Shown one piece after another: positions 54,228-63,652 of a stretch of 64,000 nt of DNA (position 1 is the first letter of the stretch; every line of letters starts with the position of its first letter). Below the pieces are notes generated by a model that worked only from the letters and a program-made list of their open reading frames with translations, had not been told where the DNA came from and made no database searches. Position numbers and translations under genes: made by a program. The DNA is from Cedecea neteri (GTDB taxonomy: Bacteria; Pseudomonadota; Gammaproteobacteria; Enterobacterales; Enterobacteriaceae), in NCBI RefSeq assembly GCF_000757825.1, contig NZ_CP009451.1, positions 62,001 through 126,000 of the forward strand, given 5' to 3'.

Positions 54228-54313
54228 CTCTCCCAGAGGGAGAGGGGGAAAACAACCTATGGGGGGATTTGTTTGTTCCCTCTCCCTTTTAGGGAGAGGG
54301 TTAGGGTGAGGGT
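54228..54313. repeat. right half of split REP-like unit plus second palindrome
   Basis: CTCTCCCagagGGAGAGG (54228-54245) completes the interrupted unit. CCCTCTCCCttttAGGGAGAGGG with TTAGGGTGAGGG follows at about 54280-54313. The overall double layout is the same as at 14.2 and 23.7 kb. Confidence 0.82.
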
Positions 54314-54352
54314 AAACCAGAGGCGATGACTTGCCTGTCTGGCATTTAAGAC

Positions 54353-56398
54353 TCAAGCGGTAAAATCACCGTTCAGGCGGGCAACGAGGGTGAGGATCGA
54401 GTAGCGGGCAACGGTCTGCTGATGCTGGTTGGTGATATCCACCGCCCATTCCACCACGCCAACCGGCTTATCTTCCGCCGTTTTCTGCGGTTTGGCGGTT
54501 TTACGTTTGCAGGTCAGGCGCACCTGAATCGTATCGTCGATTTTTACCGGTTCGATAAAGCGCAGGTTTTCCATGCCATAGTTGGCAATCACCGGCCCGA
54601 CACCGGGGTCAACAAACAGTCCGGCGGCGGCGGACACCACAAAGTAGCCGTGCGCCACGCGTTCGCCAAAGAAAGATTCTGCTGCGCCAATTTTATCGGT
54701 ATGGGCATAGAAACGGTCGCCGCTCAGGTTGGCAAAGTTAGCGATGTCGGCTTCGGTCACGGTACGGCGGGCGGTGAGAATGCTTTCCCCGATACGCAGC
54801 TCCTCAAAATGTTTGCGGAACGGATGCACGGCATCTTCGTGAACTTTAGCGCCGTAGTTCCATTGTCCGCTAACGGCGGCAAGCATCGTCGGGCTGCCCT
54901 GAATGGCGGTGCGCTGCATATAGTGTTTCACCGCACGCAGGCCGCCCAGCTCTTCGCCGCCGCCCGCACGGCCTGGGCCGCCGTGAACCAGCATTGGGAG
55001 CGGCGATCCGTGCCCGGTGGACTCCACCGAGGACTCCTCGTTCAGCACCTGAATACGTCCATGAGCGCGAGCCGCACCGAGAATAAATTCACGTGCAGTT
55101 TGCTCATCGGCGGTGACCAGCGTCCCGGCAAGGCTGCCCTGGCCGGCGCGAGCCAGCGCCATAGCGTGTTCAGCATCCCGGTACGGCATCACGGTGGCAA
55201 CCGGGCCGAAGGCCTCAAGCTCGTGCACCGCAGGCGTTTCATCCGGCTGCTGGCAAAGCAAAAGAGTAGGCGGGAAGAACGCGCCCGGCTGAGCGAGATC
55301 TGCTTTACCGCCAAGCACGGCTTCGCATCCGGCGGCAATCAATTGGTCAACTTTACGCTGCACGTCATCCCGCTGTTCAAGGCTGACCAGCGCCCCCATG
55401 CGCACGCCTTCCACCGCCGGGTCGCCTGGCTGTATTTTTTCAAGTTTTGCCTTCAGCGCTTCAATCACCGAACCTAGTCGGTTTTGCGGCACGATAATCC
55501 GCCGAATCGCGGTACATTTTTGCCCGGCCTTGGCGGTCATTTCACGCACGACTTCGCGCACAAATAGCGCAAATTCAGGCTGCTCAGGCGTCACATCTTC
55601 TGCCAGCACGCAGCAGTTCAGCGAATCCGCTTCCATGGTAAATGGAATAGAACGGGCAACGATATTTGAGTGACAACGTAACTTTTGTCCGGTGCTGGCC
55701 GAGCCGGTAAACGTCACCACATCCTGCTCATCTAAATGCTCGAACAGGTCACCCACGCCGCCGCAAATCAGGCCGATCGCCCCATCCGGCACCAGGCCGG
55801 ATTCAACTATCGCTTTGACCATCGCCTGGGTTAACTGCGCGCTGGCCGTGCCGGGTTTAACGATCGCGGGCATACCGGCCAGCCAGGTCGGGGCCAGCTT
55901 CTCGAGCATCCCCCAGCAAGGGAAGTTAAACGCGTTGATGTGCAGCGCCACGCCGGACTTCGAGGTGAGCACGTGGCGGGCGGCGAATCCGCCCTGTCTG
56001 GAGAGCGGAATCAACTCGTCTTCCGGCCACAGCGTGTCATCCGGCAGCTCGCGGTTGCCCATTCCGGCGTAGGCAAACAGCGTACCGATCCCGCCTTCAA
56101 TGTCTACCCAGCTATCGGCGCGGGTCGCCCCGGTTTGGTACGAAACCTCGTAGAACGTCTCTTTCTGCGCCAGCAAATGCTTCGCCACGGCTTTTAACAT
56201 TGCGGCGCGCTGGATAAACGTCATCGCCTGCAGTGCCTTGCCCCCTTGTTCAACGGCGAAGCGTTTTGCCGCCGCCATATCCGCGCCTTCGCTGGTCACC
56301 TGCCACAGCGGCTCGCCGCTAACGGCATGAAAAATAGTTCTTTCTTTACCCTGGCCGCTAAACCACGTCCCGGACAGATAGCTGGTTAACTTTTGCAT
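54353..56398 (-). CDS. paaZ: oxepin-CoA hydrolase / 3-oxo-5,6-dehydrosuberyl-CoA semialdehyde dehydrogenase
   Basis: This 681-residue fusion equals E. coli PaaZ in length. The N-terminal aldehyde dehydrogenase domain (about 1-520) has [17 protein letters not shown], the catalytic Glu in MEADSLN and Cys in [10 protein letters not shown]. The C-terminal hot-dog (R)-hydratase domain (about 535-681) has [14 protein letters not shown] and ERVAHGYFV. It opens the oxepin ring and oxidises the resulting aldehyde in phenylacetate breakdown. The ATG at 56398 follows GGAGAGTGAG and matches the E. coli start, so it was preferred to an ATG 8 codons upstream. Divergent from paaA. Confidence 0.96.
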   Translation of the reverse strand: MQKLTSYLSGTWFSGQGKERTIFHAVSGEPLWQVTSEGADMAAAKRFAVEQGGKALQAMTFIQRAAMLKAVAKHLLAQKETFYEVSYQTGATRADSWVDIEGGIGTLFAYAGMGNRELPDDTLWPEDELIPLSRQGGFAARHVLTSKSGVALHINAFNFPCWGMLEKLAPTWLAGMPAIVKPGTASAQLTQAMVKAIVESGLVPDGAIGLICGGVGDLFEHLDEQDVVTFTGSASTGQKLRCHSNIVARSIPFTMEADSLNCCVLAEDVTPEQPEFALFVREVVREMTAKAGQKCTAIRRIIVPQNRLGSVIEALKAKLEKIQPGDPAVEGVRMGALVSLEQRDDVQRKVDQLIAAGCEAVLGGKADLAQPGAFFPPTLLLCQQPDETPAVHELEAFGPVATVMPYRDAEHAMALARAGQGSLAGTLVTADEQTAREFILGAARAHGRIQVLNEESSVESTGHGSPLPMLVHGGPGRAGGGEELGGLRAVKHYMQRTAIQGSPTMLAAVSGQWNYGAKVHEDAVHPFRKHFEELRIGESILTARRTVTEADIANFANLSGDRFYAHTDKIGAAESFFGERVAHGYFVVSAAAGLFVDPGVGPVIANYGMENLRFIEPVKIDDTIQVRLTCKRKTAKPQKTAEDKPVGVVEWAVDITNQHQQTVARYSILTLVARLNGDFTA

Positions 56399-56682
56399 CT
56401 CACTCTCCATTACATGCTGCATTTAATGCTTACAGTGTTTGTTTTGTGAATCATAAAAATCAAGCTGTAATTTAATAAATTATTAACAACGTGATGGGGT
56501 GTGATTTTTGTTATTGATTTATATCAATGATAAATAGGGTTTTAGCGAAATTTTACGTGATAAGCCTCACAAACATGCGGTGTAATCTTTGCGATCTTCG
56601 TTAACTTATCTGTAACTTTTAATCATGATGTGATTCGTTATATCGCAATGTGTAGGTTTAAATTGAATCATAAGGTGATGCC
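56399..56682. promoter_or_regulatory. paaZ-paaA divergent control region
   Basis: CGTGATAAGCCTCACA (56556-56571) fits the CRP consensus TGTGA-N6-TCACA at 9 of 10. TTGATTTATATCAA (56514-56527) fits the FNR consensus at all ten positions. TGATTC (56631-56636) and GAATCA (56665-56670) form an inverted pair resembling the PaaX operator just upstream of paaA. In E. coli this region is repressed by PaaX and activated by CRP and IHF; FNR control is not something I recall for it. Confidence 0.7.
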
Positions 56683-57612
56683 GTGACAGAACAAGAACGC
56701 TTTGACGAGCGCATCCAGCAGGAAACCGCCATAGAGCCGCAGGACTGGATGCCGGAGGCTTACCGCAAAACGCTGATCCGCCAGATAGGCCAGCATGCGC
56801 ACTCGGAAATTGTCGGCATGCTGCCGGAAGGCAACTGGATAACGCGTGCGCCCAGCCTGCGCCGCAAGGCCATTCTGCTGGCTAAAGTGCAGGATGAAGC
56901 CGGGCACGGCCTGTATCTCTACAGCGCCGCCGAAACCCTGGGCTGCGCCCGGGAAGATATCTACCAGAAGATGCTCGACGGCAAGATGAAGTACTCCTCC
57001 ATCTTTAACTACCCGACGCTCAACTGGGCCGACATTGGGGTTATTGGCTGGCTGGTTGACGGAGCCGCTATCGTCAACCAGGTCGCGCTCTGCCGGACTT
57101 CTTACGGCCCTTACGCCCGTGCGATGGTGAAAATCTGTAAAGAAGAAAGCTTCCACCAGCGTCAAGGGTTTGAAGCCTGCACCGTGCTGGCGAAGGGCAG
57201 CCCGGAACAGCGCCAGATGCTGCAGGACGCCATTAACCGCTTCTGGTGGCCGGCGCTGATGATGTTCGGGCCCAACGACGACAACTCGCCGAACAGCGCC
57301 CAAAGCCTCGCCTGGAAAATCAAACGCTTCGGTAACGACGAGCTGCGCCAGCGCTTTGTCGACAACACGGTGCCGCAGGTAGAGCTGCTGGGCATGACCG
57401 TGCCGGATCCCGATCTGCATCTGGATGAGGCTACCGGCCACTACCGCTTTGGCGACATTGACTGGCAGGAATTTAACGAAGTAGTGGCCGGGCGCGGCTT
57501 ATGCAACGAAGAGCGCCTTGCCGCCAAGCGTAAAGCCTGGGAAGAGGGGGCATGGGTGCGCGAAGCCGCCCTTGCGTATGCCGAAAAACAACAGGCCCGC
57601 ACCGCCGCCTGA
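56683..57612 (+). CDS. paaA: phenylacetyl-CoA 1,2-epoxidase catalytic subunit
   Basis: This 309-residue bacterial multicomponent monooxygenase alpha subunit equals E. coli PaaA in length. Its ferritin-like fold holds a di-iron centre; visible ligand motifs are [14 protein letters not shown] and [10 protein letters not shown] (E-x-x-H in each half). With PaaB, C and E it forms the ring 1,2-epoxide of phenylacetyl-CoA using O2 and NADPH. The start is GTG with AAGGTGATG upstream. First gene of the long paa operon. Confidence 0.97.
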   Translation: MTEQERFDERIQQETAIEPQDWMPEAYRKTLIRQIGQHAHSEIVGMLPEGNWITRAPSLRRKAILLAKVQDEAGHGLYLYSAAETLGCAREDIYQKMLDGKMKYSSIFNYPTLNWADIGVIGWLVDGAAIVNQVALCRTSYGPYARAMVKICKEESFHQRQGFEACTVLAKGSPEQRQMLQDAINRFWWPALMMFGPNDDNSPNSAQSLAWKIKRFGNDELRQRFVDNTVPQVELLGMTVPDPDLHLDEATGHYRFGDIDWQEFNEVVAGRGLCNEERLAAKRKAWEEGAWVREAALAYAEKQQARTAA

Positions 57613-57623
57613 AGGAGTAAGAG

Positions 57624-57911
57624 ATGAGCAAAATTTACTGGCCGCTGTACGAAGTGTTTATCCGTAATAAAAAGGGGCTGTCCCACCGCCATGTCGGCAG
57701 CCTGCACGCGGCCGACGACCAGATGGCGCTGGAAAACGCCCGCGACGCGTACACCCGTCGCAGCGAAGGCTGCTCCATCTGGGTGGTGAAAGCGAGCGAA
57801 ATCGTGGCCTCGCAGCCGGAAGAACGCCCGGAATTTTTCGACCCGGCAGACAGCAAAGTCTACCGCCACCCGACGTTTTACACGCTGCCTGACGGCATCG
57901 AGCACATGTGA
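57624..57911 (+). CDS. paaB: phenylacetyl-CoA epoxidase subunit PaaB
   Basis: This 95-residue subunit is same-sized as E. coli PaaB, with WPLYEVFIRNKKGLSHRHVGSLHA and NARDAYTRRSEGCSIWVVK. It bridges epoxidase heterodimers and is needed for activity. AAGGAG precedes the ATG, 11 bases after paaA. Confidence 0.97.
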   Translation: MSKIYWPLYEVFIRNKKGLSHRHVGSLHAADDQMALENARDAYTRRSEGCSIWVVKASEIVASQPEERPEFFDPADSKVYRHPTFYTLPDGIEHM

Positions 57912-57919
57912 GGCCGCCA

Positions 57920-58675
57920 ATGACACTCGATCCTGTAGCGACCTACAGCCTGCGCCTCGGCGACACCTGCCTTGTCCTCGCCCAGCGCCTGAGCGCCTGG
58001 TGCGGTCATGCGCCGGAGCTGGAAATTGACCTCGCGCTGGCCAACATTGGCCTCGACCTGCTCGGCCAGGCACGCAACTTCCTGACCTATGCCGCCGGGC
58101 GGGAAGGTGAGCACCTCGATGAAGACAGGCTGGCCTTTGGGCGTGATGAACGTGAATACCGCAACCTGCTGCTGGCGGAACAGCCCAACGGTGATTTTGC
58201 CGAAACGCTGGTGCGACAGTATCTGCTGGATGCGTGGCACGTCTCGCTGTTCAGCCGCCTGGTAGAAAGCAAAGATCCGCAGCTGGCGGCCATCGCAGCT
58301 AAAGCGATTAAAGAAGTGCGCTATCACCTGCGTTTCAGCCGCGGCTGGCTGGTTCGTTTGGGCAACGGCACCGAGCTTTCGCAGGCAAAAGCGCAAAGCG
58401 CTGTGAACAAACTGTGGCGCTTCAGCGGCGAAATGTTCGTCGCCGATGAGCTGGAAACGACGCTGGCAGAGCAGGGGATCGCGGTCGATCCGCGTGGCCT
58501 CAAAGCTGAATGGCTGCAAGAAGTGACCGCCGGACTGAGCGATGCCTCGCTGCAGGCCCCGGCAGAACAGCCATACCGCACCGGCGGTAAGCAAGGCTTA
58601 CACACCGAACACCTCGGCCCGCTGCTGGCTGAAATGCAGTACCTGCAGCGCGCTTACCCGAACCAGCAGTGGTAA
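57920..58675 (+). CDS. paaC: phenylacetyl-CoA epoxidase structural subunit PaaC
   Basis: This 251-residue ferritin-like subunit (E. coli 248) pairs with PaaA. It has the fold segments ELEIDLALANIGLDLLGQARNFL and AIKEVRYHLRFSRGWL but lacks a full di-iron ligand set, consistent with a structural role. The ATG at 57920 with GAGG 7 bases upstream was chosen over an upstream GTG overlapping paaB. The conserved end is TEHLGPLLAEMQYLQR. Confidence 0.96.
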   Translation: MTLDPVATYSLRLGDTCLVLAQRLSAWCGHAPELEIDLALANIGLDLLGQARNFLTYAAGREGEHLDEDRLAFGRDEREYRNLLLAEQPNGDFAETLVRQYLLDAWHVSLFSRLVESKDPQLAAIAAKAIKEVRYHLRFSRGWLVRLGNGTELSQAKAQSAVNKLWRFSGEMFVADELETTLAEQGIAVDPRGLKAEWLQEVTAGLSDASLQAPAEQPYRTGGKQGLHTEHLGPLLAEMQYLQRAYPNQQW

Positions 58676-58685
58676 GGAGAAGAGA

Positions 58686-59180
58686 ATGCAAACCGCCACG
58701 CTTCAGCCCGCCGCCGTCCGCGACGTCTGGCGTCTGCTGAGTGAAATCAGCGACCCGGAAATCCCGGTGCTGACCATCACCGACCTTGGCATGGTACGCA
58801 GCGTAGAACACGGCGCGGACGGCTGGCATATCGGCTTCACGCCGACGTATTCAGGTTGCCCGGCGACCGAGTTCTTGCTCGCCGCCATCCGGGAAGCGAT
58901 GGAGGGTGCAGCCCTAAGCCCGGTGCATATCAAGCTGGTTTTGCATCCCGCCTGGACGACGGACTGGATGTCGTCGGAGGCCAAAACCAGGCTGCGCGAA
59001 TACGGCATCAGCCCACCGCAGGGGCATGCCTGCCACGCGACTGTCGCCGCCCAGGTGACCTGCCCGCGCTGCGGGAGCGAACACACTTCGCTCATCAGTG
59101 AATTCGGCTCCACGGCCTGTAAAGCGCTTTATCGCTGCAACACCTGCCGGGAACCCTTTGATTACTTTAAATGTATTTGA
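58686..59180 (+). CDS. paaD: Fe-S maturation protein PaaD of the epoxidase
   Basis: This 164-residue protein (E. coli 165) has an N-terminal MIP18/DUF59 domain (SEISDPEIPVLTITDLGMVR, TPTYSGCPAT) and a C-terminal zinc ribbon with four Cys (CPRCGSEH then CNTCREP). It is thought to help assemble the iron-sulfur cluster of PaaE. AAGGAG lies before the ATG. The frame stays open upstream inside paaC, but that part is a shadow. Confidence 0.95.
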   Translation: MQTATLQPAAVRDVWRLLSEISDPEIPVLTITDLGMVRSVEHGADGWHIGFTPTYSGCPATEFLLAAIREAMEGAALSPVHIKLVLHPAWTTDWMSSEAKTRLREYGISPPQGHACHATVAAQVTCPRCGSEHTSLISEFGSTACKALYRCNTCREPFDYFKCI

Positions 59181-59187
59181 GGATGCC

Positions 59188-60255
59188 ATGACGACGTTTC
59201 ATTCCCTGAAAGTGGCACGTATCGAACCAGAAACCGCAGAGGCGGTAGCCATTACGTTTGCGGTGCCGGACGCGCTGCGTGGGCAATATCGATTTCGCCC
59301 CGGCCAGCATCTCACGCTGAAAGCCCGCCTGGGCGATGAAGAGCTGCGCCGCTGTTATTCCATCTGTCGCTCGGACAATCCGGGTGAGATCTGCGTCGCG
59401 GTCAAAGCCATTGAAGGCGGCCGTTTCTCGCAGTACGCGGTCAGTGATTTAACCGCCGGCATGTCGCTGGAAGTGATGGTGCCGCAGGGGACGTTTGGCT
59501 ATCAGCCGGAAGCGGAAACTCGCGGGAACTATCTGGCGCTGGCGGTGGGCTCAGGCATTACGCCAATGCTGGCGATTATCGGCGCCACGCTTGCCACGGA
59601 GCCACAAAGCAGCGTGACGCTGGTCTACGGCAACCGCAGCAGCGCCAGCATGATGTTCCGCCAGGCGCTGGCCGACCTGAAAGACCGTTACCCCCAGCGT
59701 CTGCAGCTGATTTACCTGTTCAGCCAGGAAAAATCGGACAGCGAATTGCTCAGTGGCCGCCTGGACGGCGCGAAGCTAAAACAGCTCGGCGACCATCTGC
59801 TGGACGTCAAAGGCTTTGACCGCACCTTTATCTGTGGCCCGCAAAGCATGATGCAGGCAGCCGAAGCCACGCTGAAAGAGATGGGCGTGGCGCAGCAGGA
59901 TATTTACCTCGAGCACTTCAACACGCCTGGCGTGACGCCGGGCGCTCGTTCACGTGCTCAGGCTGCGGGTAAAACCGTGATTCTGCGCCAGGACGGCGTG
60001 GATCGCCAGATTACCCTGACCGCCGGGGACGAAAGCATTCTCGACGCGGCGCTGCGCCAGGGCGCGGATCTGCCGTATGCCTGCAAAGGCGGCGTCTGCG
60101 CCACCTGCCGCTGCAAGGTACTGCGCGGCGAAGTGGAAATGGGCGTCAACTACAGCCTCGAGCCGGATCAGCTGGCCGCAGGCTACGTGCTGAGCTGCCA
60201 GGCGCTGCCGAAGGGCGACGACGTGGTGCTCGATTTTGACGCGCAGGGGCTGTGA
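59188..60255 (+). CDS. paaE: phenylacetyl-CoA epoxidase reductase PaaE
   Basis: This 355-residue reductase (E. coli 356) has an FAD domain (RCYSICRS), an NAD(P) domain (VGSGITPMLAI, VYGNRS) and a C-terminal plant-type [2Fe-2S] ferredoxin domain with CKGGVCATCRCK plus a distal Cys in LSCQALP. It passes electrons from NADPH to PaaA. GAGGATGCC precedes the ATG; the stop overlaps the paaF start by one base (TGATG). Confidence 0.97.
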   Translation: MTTFHSLKVARIEPETAEAVAITFAVPDALRGQYRFRPGQHLTLKARLGDEELRRCYSICRSDNPGEICVAVKAIEGGRFSQYAVSDLTAGMSLEVMVPQGTFGYQPEAETRGNYLALAVGSGITPMLAIIGATLATEPQSSVTLVYGNRSSASMMFRQALADLKDRYPQRLQLIYLFSQEKSDSELLSGRLDGAKLKQLGDHLLDVKGFDRTFICGPQSMMQAAEATLKEMGVAQQDIYLEHFNTPGVTPGARSRAQAAGKTVILRQDGVDRQITLTAGDESILDAALRQGADLPYACKGGVCATCRCKVLRGEVEMGVNYSLEPDQLAAGYVLSCQALPKGDDVVLDFDAQGL

Positions 60256-61022
60256 TGAGCGAACTTCTAAGCCAACAGAGCGGCCGGGTGCTGACCCTGA
60301 CGCTGAACCGCCCGCAGGCTCGCAATGCGCTCAACAACGCGCTGCTGACGCAGATCGCCGAAGCGCTGGAAGCCGCGCAGCAGGACGAATCCATCGGTGC
60401 CGTCGTTATCACCGGCAATGAGCGCTTTTTTGCCGCCGGAGCGGACTTAAAAGAGATGGCGAGCCGGGATATGCCCGCCACGCTGAACGATCCCCGGCCC
60501 CAGCTTTGGGCGCGCATTGAACGCTTTCCCAAACCGCTGATGACCGCCGTCAACGGCTATGCGCTCGGCGCAGGCTGCGAGCTGGCGCTGCTGAGCGACA
60601 TTATCGTTGCCGGGGATAACGCACGCTTCGGCCTGCCGGAAATCATGCTGGGGATTATGCCCGGCGCGGGCGGCACCCAGCGGCTTATCCGCAGCGTAGG
60701 CAAGGCGCTGGCTTACCGCATGGTGCTGAGCGGTGAAGCTATCGACGCACCGCAGGCTTTACGTGCCGGGCTGGTTGCCGAAGTACATCCTGCCGCGCTG
60801 ACGCTTGAATACGCGCAGAAACTTGCCGCAAGCATCGCTCGACATGCACCCCTTGCGCTGCAGGCTGCGAAAAACGCGCTTCAACAGGCGCAGAACACGG
60901 GCCTGAGCCAGGGCCTGCTGCAGGAACGTCAGCTGTTTACGCTGCTCGCCGCCACCGAAGATCGTCAGGAAGGCATCGCAGCTTTTCTGGAAAAGCGACC
61001 TGCTGAATTCAAAGGACGTTAA
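60255..61022 (+). CDS. paaF: 2,3-dehydroadipyl-CoA hydratase
   Basis: This 255-residue crotonase-family enzyme equals E. coli PaaF in length. The oxyanion-hole motifs are FAAGADLKEM and GYALGAGCELAL. The acid/base Glu residues lie near LPEIMLGIMPGAGGTQRL. It hydrates 2,3-dehydroadipyl-CoA to 3-hydroxyadipyl-CoA. Start ATG overlaps the paaE stop. Confidence 0.95.
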   Translation: MSELLSQQSGRVLTLTLNRPQARNALNNALLTQIAEALEAAQQDESIGAVVITGNERFFAAGADLKEMASRDMPATLNDPRPQLWARIERFPKPLMTAVNGYALGAGCELALLSDIIVAGDNARFGLPEIMLGIMPGAGGTQRLIRSVGKALAYRMVLSGEAIDAPQALRAGLVAEVHPAALTLEYAQKLAASIARHAPLALQAAKNALQQAQNTGLSQGLLQERQLFTLLAATEDRQEGIAAFLEKRPAEFKGR

Positions 61023-61024
61023 TC

Positions 61025-61810
61025 ATGAGTTTTATTGTTAGCGATGTGCAAAACGGGGTGATGACCCTGACCCTGAACCGCCCGGAGCGGCTGAACAGCT
61101 TTAACGACGAGATGCATCGCCAGCTGGCGGAAATCCTGACCCAGGCCGAAAGGGATGAAACCATCCGCTGCCTGCTGATCACCGGGGCGGGGCGTGGCTT
61201 CTGCGCCGGGCAGGATCTCAACGACCGTAACGTCGACCCAAGCGGCGACGCGCCGGATCTGGGCTATTCCGTTGAAACCTTTTACAACCCGCTGCTGCGC
61301 CGCCTGGCGAAGTTGCCGAAGCCGGTGATTGCTGCGGTCAACGGCGTTGCGGCTGGAGCCGGTGCCACGCTGGCGCTGGGCTGTGACATGGTTATCGCCG
61401 CGCGTTCGGCAAAATTCATTATGTCTTTCAGCAAGCTGGGGCTGGTGCCCGACTGCGGCGGCACCTGGTTCTTACCCCGCCTGACCGGGCGGGCACGCGC
61501 TATGGGGCTGGCATTACTTGGCGACACGCTGAGCGCGGAACAGGCGCACGAGTGGGGCATGATCTGGCAGGTGGTGGATGACGAACAGCTAGGCGATACC
61601 GCCCGCCAGCTGGCTCAACACTTTGCTACCCAGCCGACCTTTGGCCTGGGCCTTATCAAAAAAGCGCTTTATGCCTCGGAAACCAACACTCTGGATGCCC
61701 AGCTAGACCTGGAGCGCGATTATCAGCGCCTGGCCGGCCGCAGCGAAGACTATCGCGAAGGGGTTTCTGCTTTTCTGGCGAAGCGCCCGGCGACCTTTAA
61801 GGGGAAATGA
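61025..61810 (+). CDS. paaG: 1,2-epoxyphenylacetyl-CoA isomerase
   Basis: This 261-residue crotonase homologue (E. coli 262) converts the ring epoxide to the seven-membered oxepin-CoA. Oxyanion-hole segments are FCAGQDLNDR and GVAAGAGATLAL; the active-site Asp lies in LGLVPDCGGTWFLPRL, where Asp replaces the hydratase Glu. Two bases separate it from paaF. Confidence 0.95.
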   Translation: MSFIVSDVQNGVMTLTLNRPERLNSFNDEMHRQLAEILTQAERDETIRCLLITGAGRGFCAGQDLNDRNVDPSGDAPDLGYSVETFYNPLLRRLAKLPKPVIAAVNGVAAGAGATLALGCDMVIAARSAKFIMSFSKLGLVPDCGGTWFLPRLTGRARAMGLALLGDTLSAEQAHEWGMIWQVVDDEQLGDTARQLAQHFATQPTFGLGLIKKALYASETNTLDAQLDLERDYQRLAGRSEDYREGVSAFLAKRPATFKGK

Positions 61811-61812
61811 GC

Positions 61813-63237
61813 ATGCTGACACCTGATGCTGTTATAGCGGTGATAGGCAGCGGCACCATGGGCGCAGGTATTGCGCAGGTGGCCGCCAGCGCGGGCCATG
61901 CCGTCTGGCTGTATGACATTCAGCCCGGCGCGGCAAAGCGCGCAATTGACGGCATTGACACCGCGCTAAGCGCCCGCGTTGCCAAAGGTAAGCTGGATGA
62001 TGCCAGCCGTCAGTCAACGCTTGCCCGGCTGCATCCGGCAGAAACGCTGGCAGATTTGGCTCAGGCTGAGCTGGCGATTGAGGCGGCGGCCGAACAAATT
62101 GATATCAAGCAGGCGATCTTCCGCGATTTAGCGGCGGTGTGCGGCGCTGATACCGTCTTTGCCAGCAATACCTCCTCCATTTCCATCACCGCTATTGCCA
62201 GCGGAATCAGCCACCCGGCACGCGTGGTCGGGCTGCATTTCTTTAACCCTGCGCCGGTGATGAAGCTGGTGGAGGTGGTCAGCGGCCTGGAAACCTCGCC
62301 GGAAATTGCCGAGCGGCTTTGTGAACTGGCGCTGCGCTGGGGAAAACAGCCGGTACGTTGCCATTCCACGCCCGGCTTTATCGTTAACCGCGTGGCGCGG
62401 CCGTTTTATGCCGAAGCCTGGCGTGCGCTGGAGGAGCAGGTGGCTCCGGCTGCGGCCATCGATGCGGCTTTACGCGACGGTGCGGGCTTCCCGATGGGGC
62501 CGCTGGCGTTAACCGATCTGATTGGCCAGGACGTCAACTTCGCCGTGACCTGCTCGGTGTTTAACGCTTTCTGGCAGGAGCGCCGCTTCCTGCCTTCCTT
62601 AACCCAGCAGGAGCTGGTGCTGGGCAAGCGCCTGGGCAAGAAAACCGGGCAGGGCGTTTACCGCTGGCCGCTTGAGGCGAAGCCGGAGTACCAGCCCCAG
62701 ATGTCCGAAGAATTTGCCGCAAAACAGGTTACGCAGTCCGGCAAAACGCTTGAGCTTGACGGCATTGTGGTCGCCATTACCAGCGGTATGACCGCCACTG
62801 CCATGTCAGCCGAACTGAAACGTCCGGTGGTGCTGCGGGACAGGCTGGCCGAGTCCGCTCTGGAAGTGCTGGCGCCTTCGGCTTCAGTGACGCCGCAGCA
62901 GTTGGCAAAGGTGACCCATTACTTCCAGCGGCAGGGTAAGCAGGTGCTGGTGATTAACGACTACCCAGGCATGCTGGCCTGGCGCACGGTGGCGATGCTG
63001 GCCAACGAGGCGCTGGACGCGCTGCAGAAAGGCGTGGCCGGAGAAGCGGATATCGATACCGCCATGCAGCTCGGCGTTAACTATCCGCAGGGGCCACTGG
63101 CCTGGGGAGCGCGGCTGGGCTGGCAAAATGTCTTAACGCTGCTGGAAAACCTCCAGCGCCACTACGGCGAAGAGCGTTACCGCCCGACGTCTTTACTGCG
63201 CCAGCGCGCGCTGCTGGAGAACCAACATGAGCACTAA
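61813..63237 (+). CDS. paaH: 3-hydroxyadipyl-CoA dehydrogenase
   Basis: This 474-residue NAD-dependent 3-hydroxyacyl-CoA dehydrogenase (E. coli 475) has the Rossmann motif VIGSGTMGAGIAQ. The catalytic His lies in GLHFFNPAPVMKLVEVV, followed by Asn in TPGFIVNRVARP. It has two C-terminal helical domains; the second ends LGVNYPQGPLAWG. Two ATGs compete: 61807 overlaps paaG but is only 2 bases from AAGGGG, whereas 61813 has normal spacing and aligns with the E. coli start, so it is preferred. Confidence 0.93.
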   Translation: MLTPDAVIAVIGSGTMGAGIAQVAASAGHAVWLYDIQPGAAKRAIDGIDTALSARVAKGKLDDASRQSTLARLHPAETLADLAQAELAIEAAAEQIDIKQAIFRDLAAVCGADTVFASNTSSISITAIASGISHPARVVGLHFFNPAPVMKLVEVVSGLETSPEIAERLCELALRWGKQPVRCHSTPGFIVNRVARPFYAEAWRALEEQVAPAAAIDAALRDGAGFPMGPLALTDLIGQDVNFAVTCSVFNAFWQERRFLPSLTQQELVLGKRLGKKTGQGVYRWPLEAKPEYQPQMSEEFAAKQVTQSGKTLELDGIVVAITSGMTATAMSAELKRPVVLRDRLAESALEVLAPSASVTPQQLAKVTHYFQRQGKQVLVINDYPGMLAWRTVAMLANEALDALQKGVAGEADIDTAMQLGVNYPQGPLAWGARLGWQNVLTLLENLQRHYGEERYRPTSLLRQRALLENQHEH

Positions 63238-63652
63238 TGCCTGGGATAACGCTCGCCTGATGTACGCGCGCGACAACTGCGCCAAACAAATGGGGATTGA
63301 AGTTATTGAGATGGGCGACGGTTTTGCGCTGCTCACCATGACCATCACCGAAGCGATGCTCAACGGGCACCAGACCTGCCACGGCGGGCAGCTGTTTACC
63401 CTGGCCGATACCGCCTTTGCCTACGCCTGCAACAGCCAGGGGCTGGCGGCCGTAGCATCCGGTTGCAGCATTGAATTTCTGCGCCCCGGCAAGGCGGGCG
63501 ATCGGCTAAAAGCGGTGGCGCATGTTCGTCAGCAGGGACGCCAGACCGGCGTCTACGACATCGAAATTATTAATCAGGATGAGAAGACGCTGGCGCTGTT
63601 CCGCGGCCGCGCCCATCGCATCGGTACGACGCTTTCAGGAGAAAAATTATGA
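63227..63652 (+). CDS. paaI: hydroxyphenylacetyl-CoA thioesterase PaaI
   Basis: This 141-residue hot-dog thioesterase (E. coli 140) has the active-site segment NGHQTCHGGQLFTLADTAFAYA, with the catalytic Asp in LADTAFA. It is thought to rescue CoA from dead-end hydroxylated intermediates. It overlaps paaH by 11 bases and paaJ by 4 (ATGA). Confidence 0.96.
   Translation: MSTNAWDNARLMYARDNCAKQMGIEVIEMGDGFALLTMTITEAMLNGHQTCHGGQLFTLADTAFAYACNSQGLAAVASGCSIEFLRPGKAGDRLKAVAHVRQQGRQTGVYDIEIINQDEKTLALFRGRAHRIGTTLSGEKL

Noticed and set aside
54422..55477. 351-codon plus-strand frame opposite paaZ
   Set aside because: Composition is that of an antisense shadow and paaZ is intact over its whole length.
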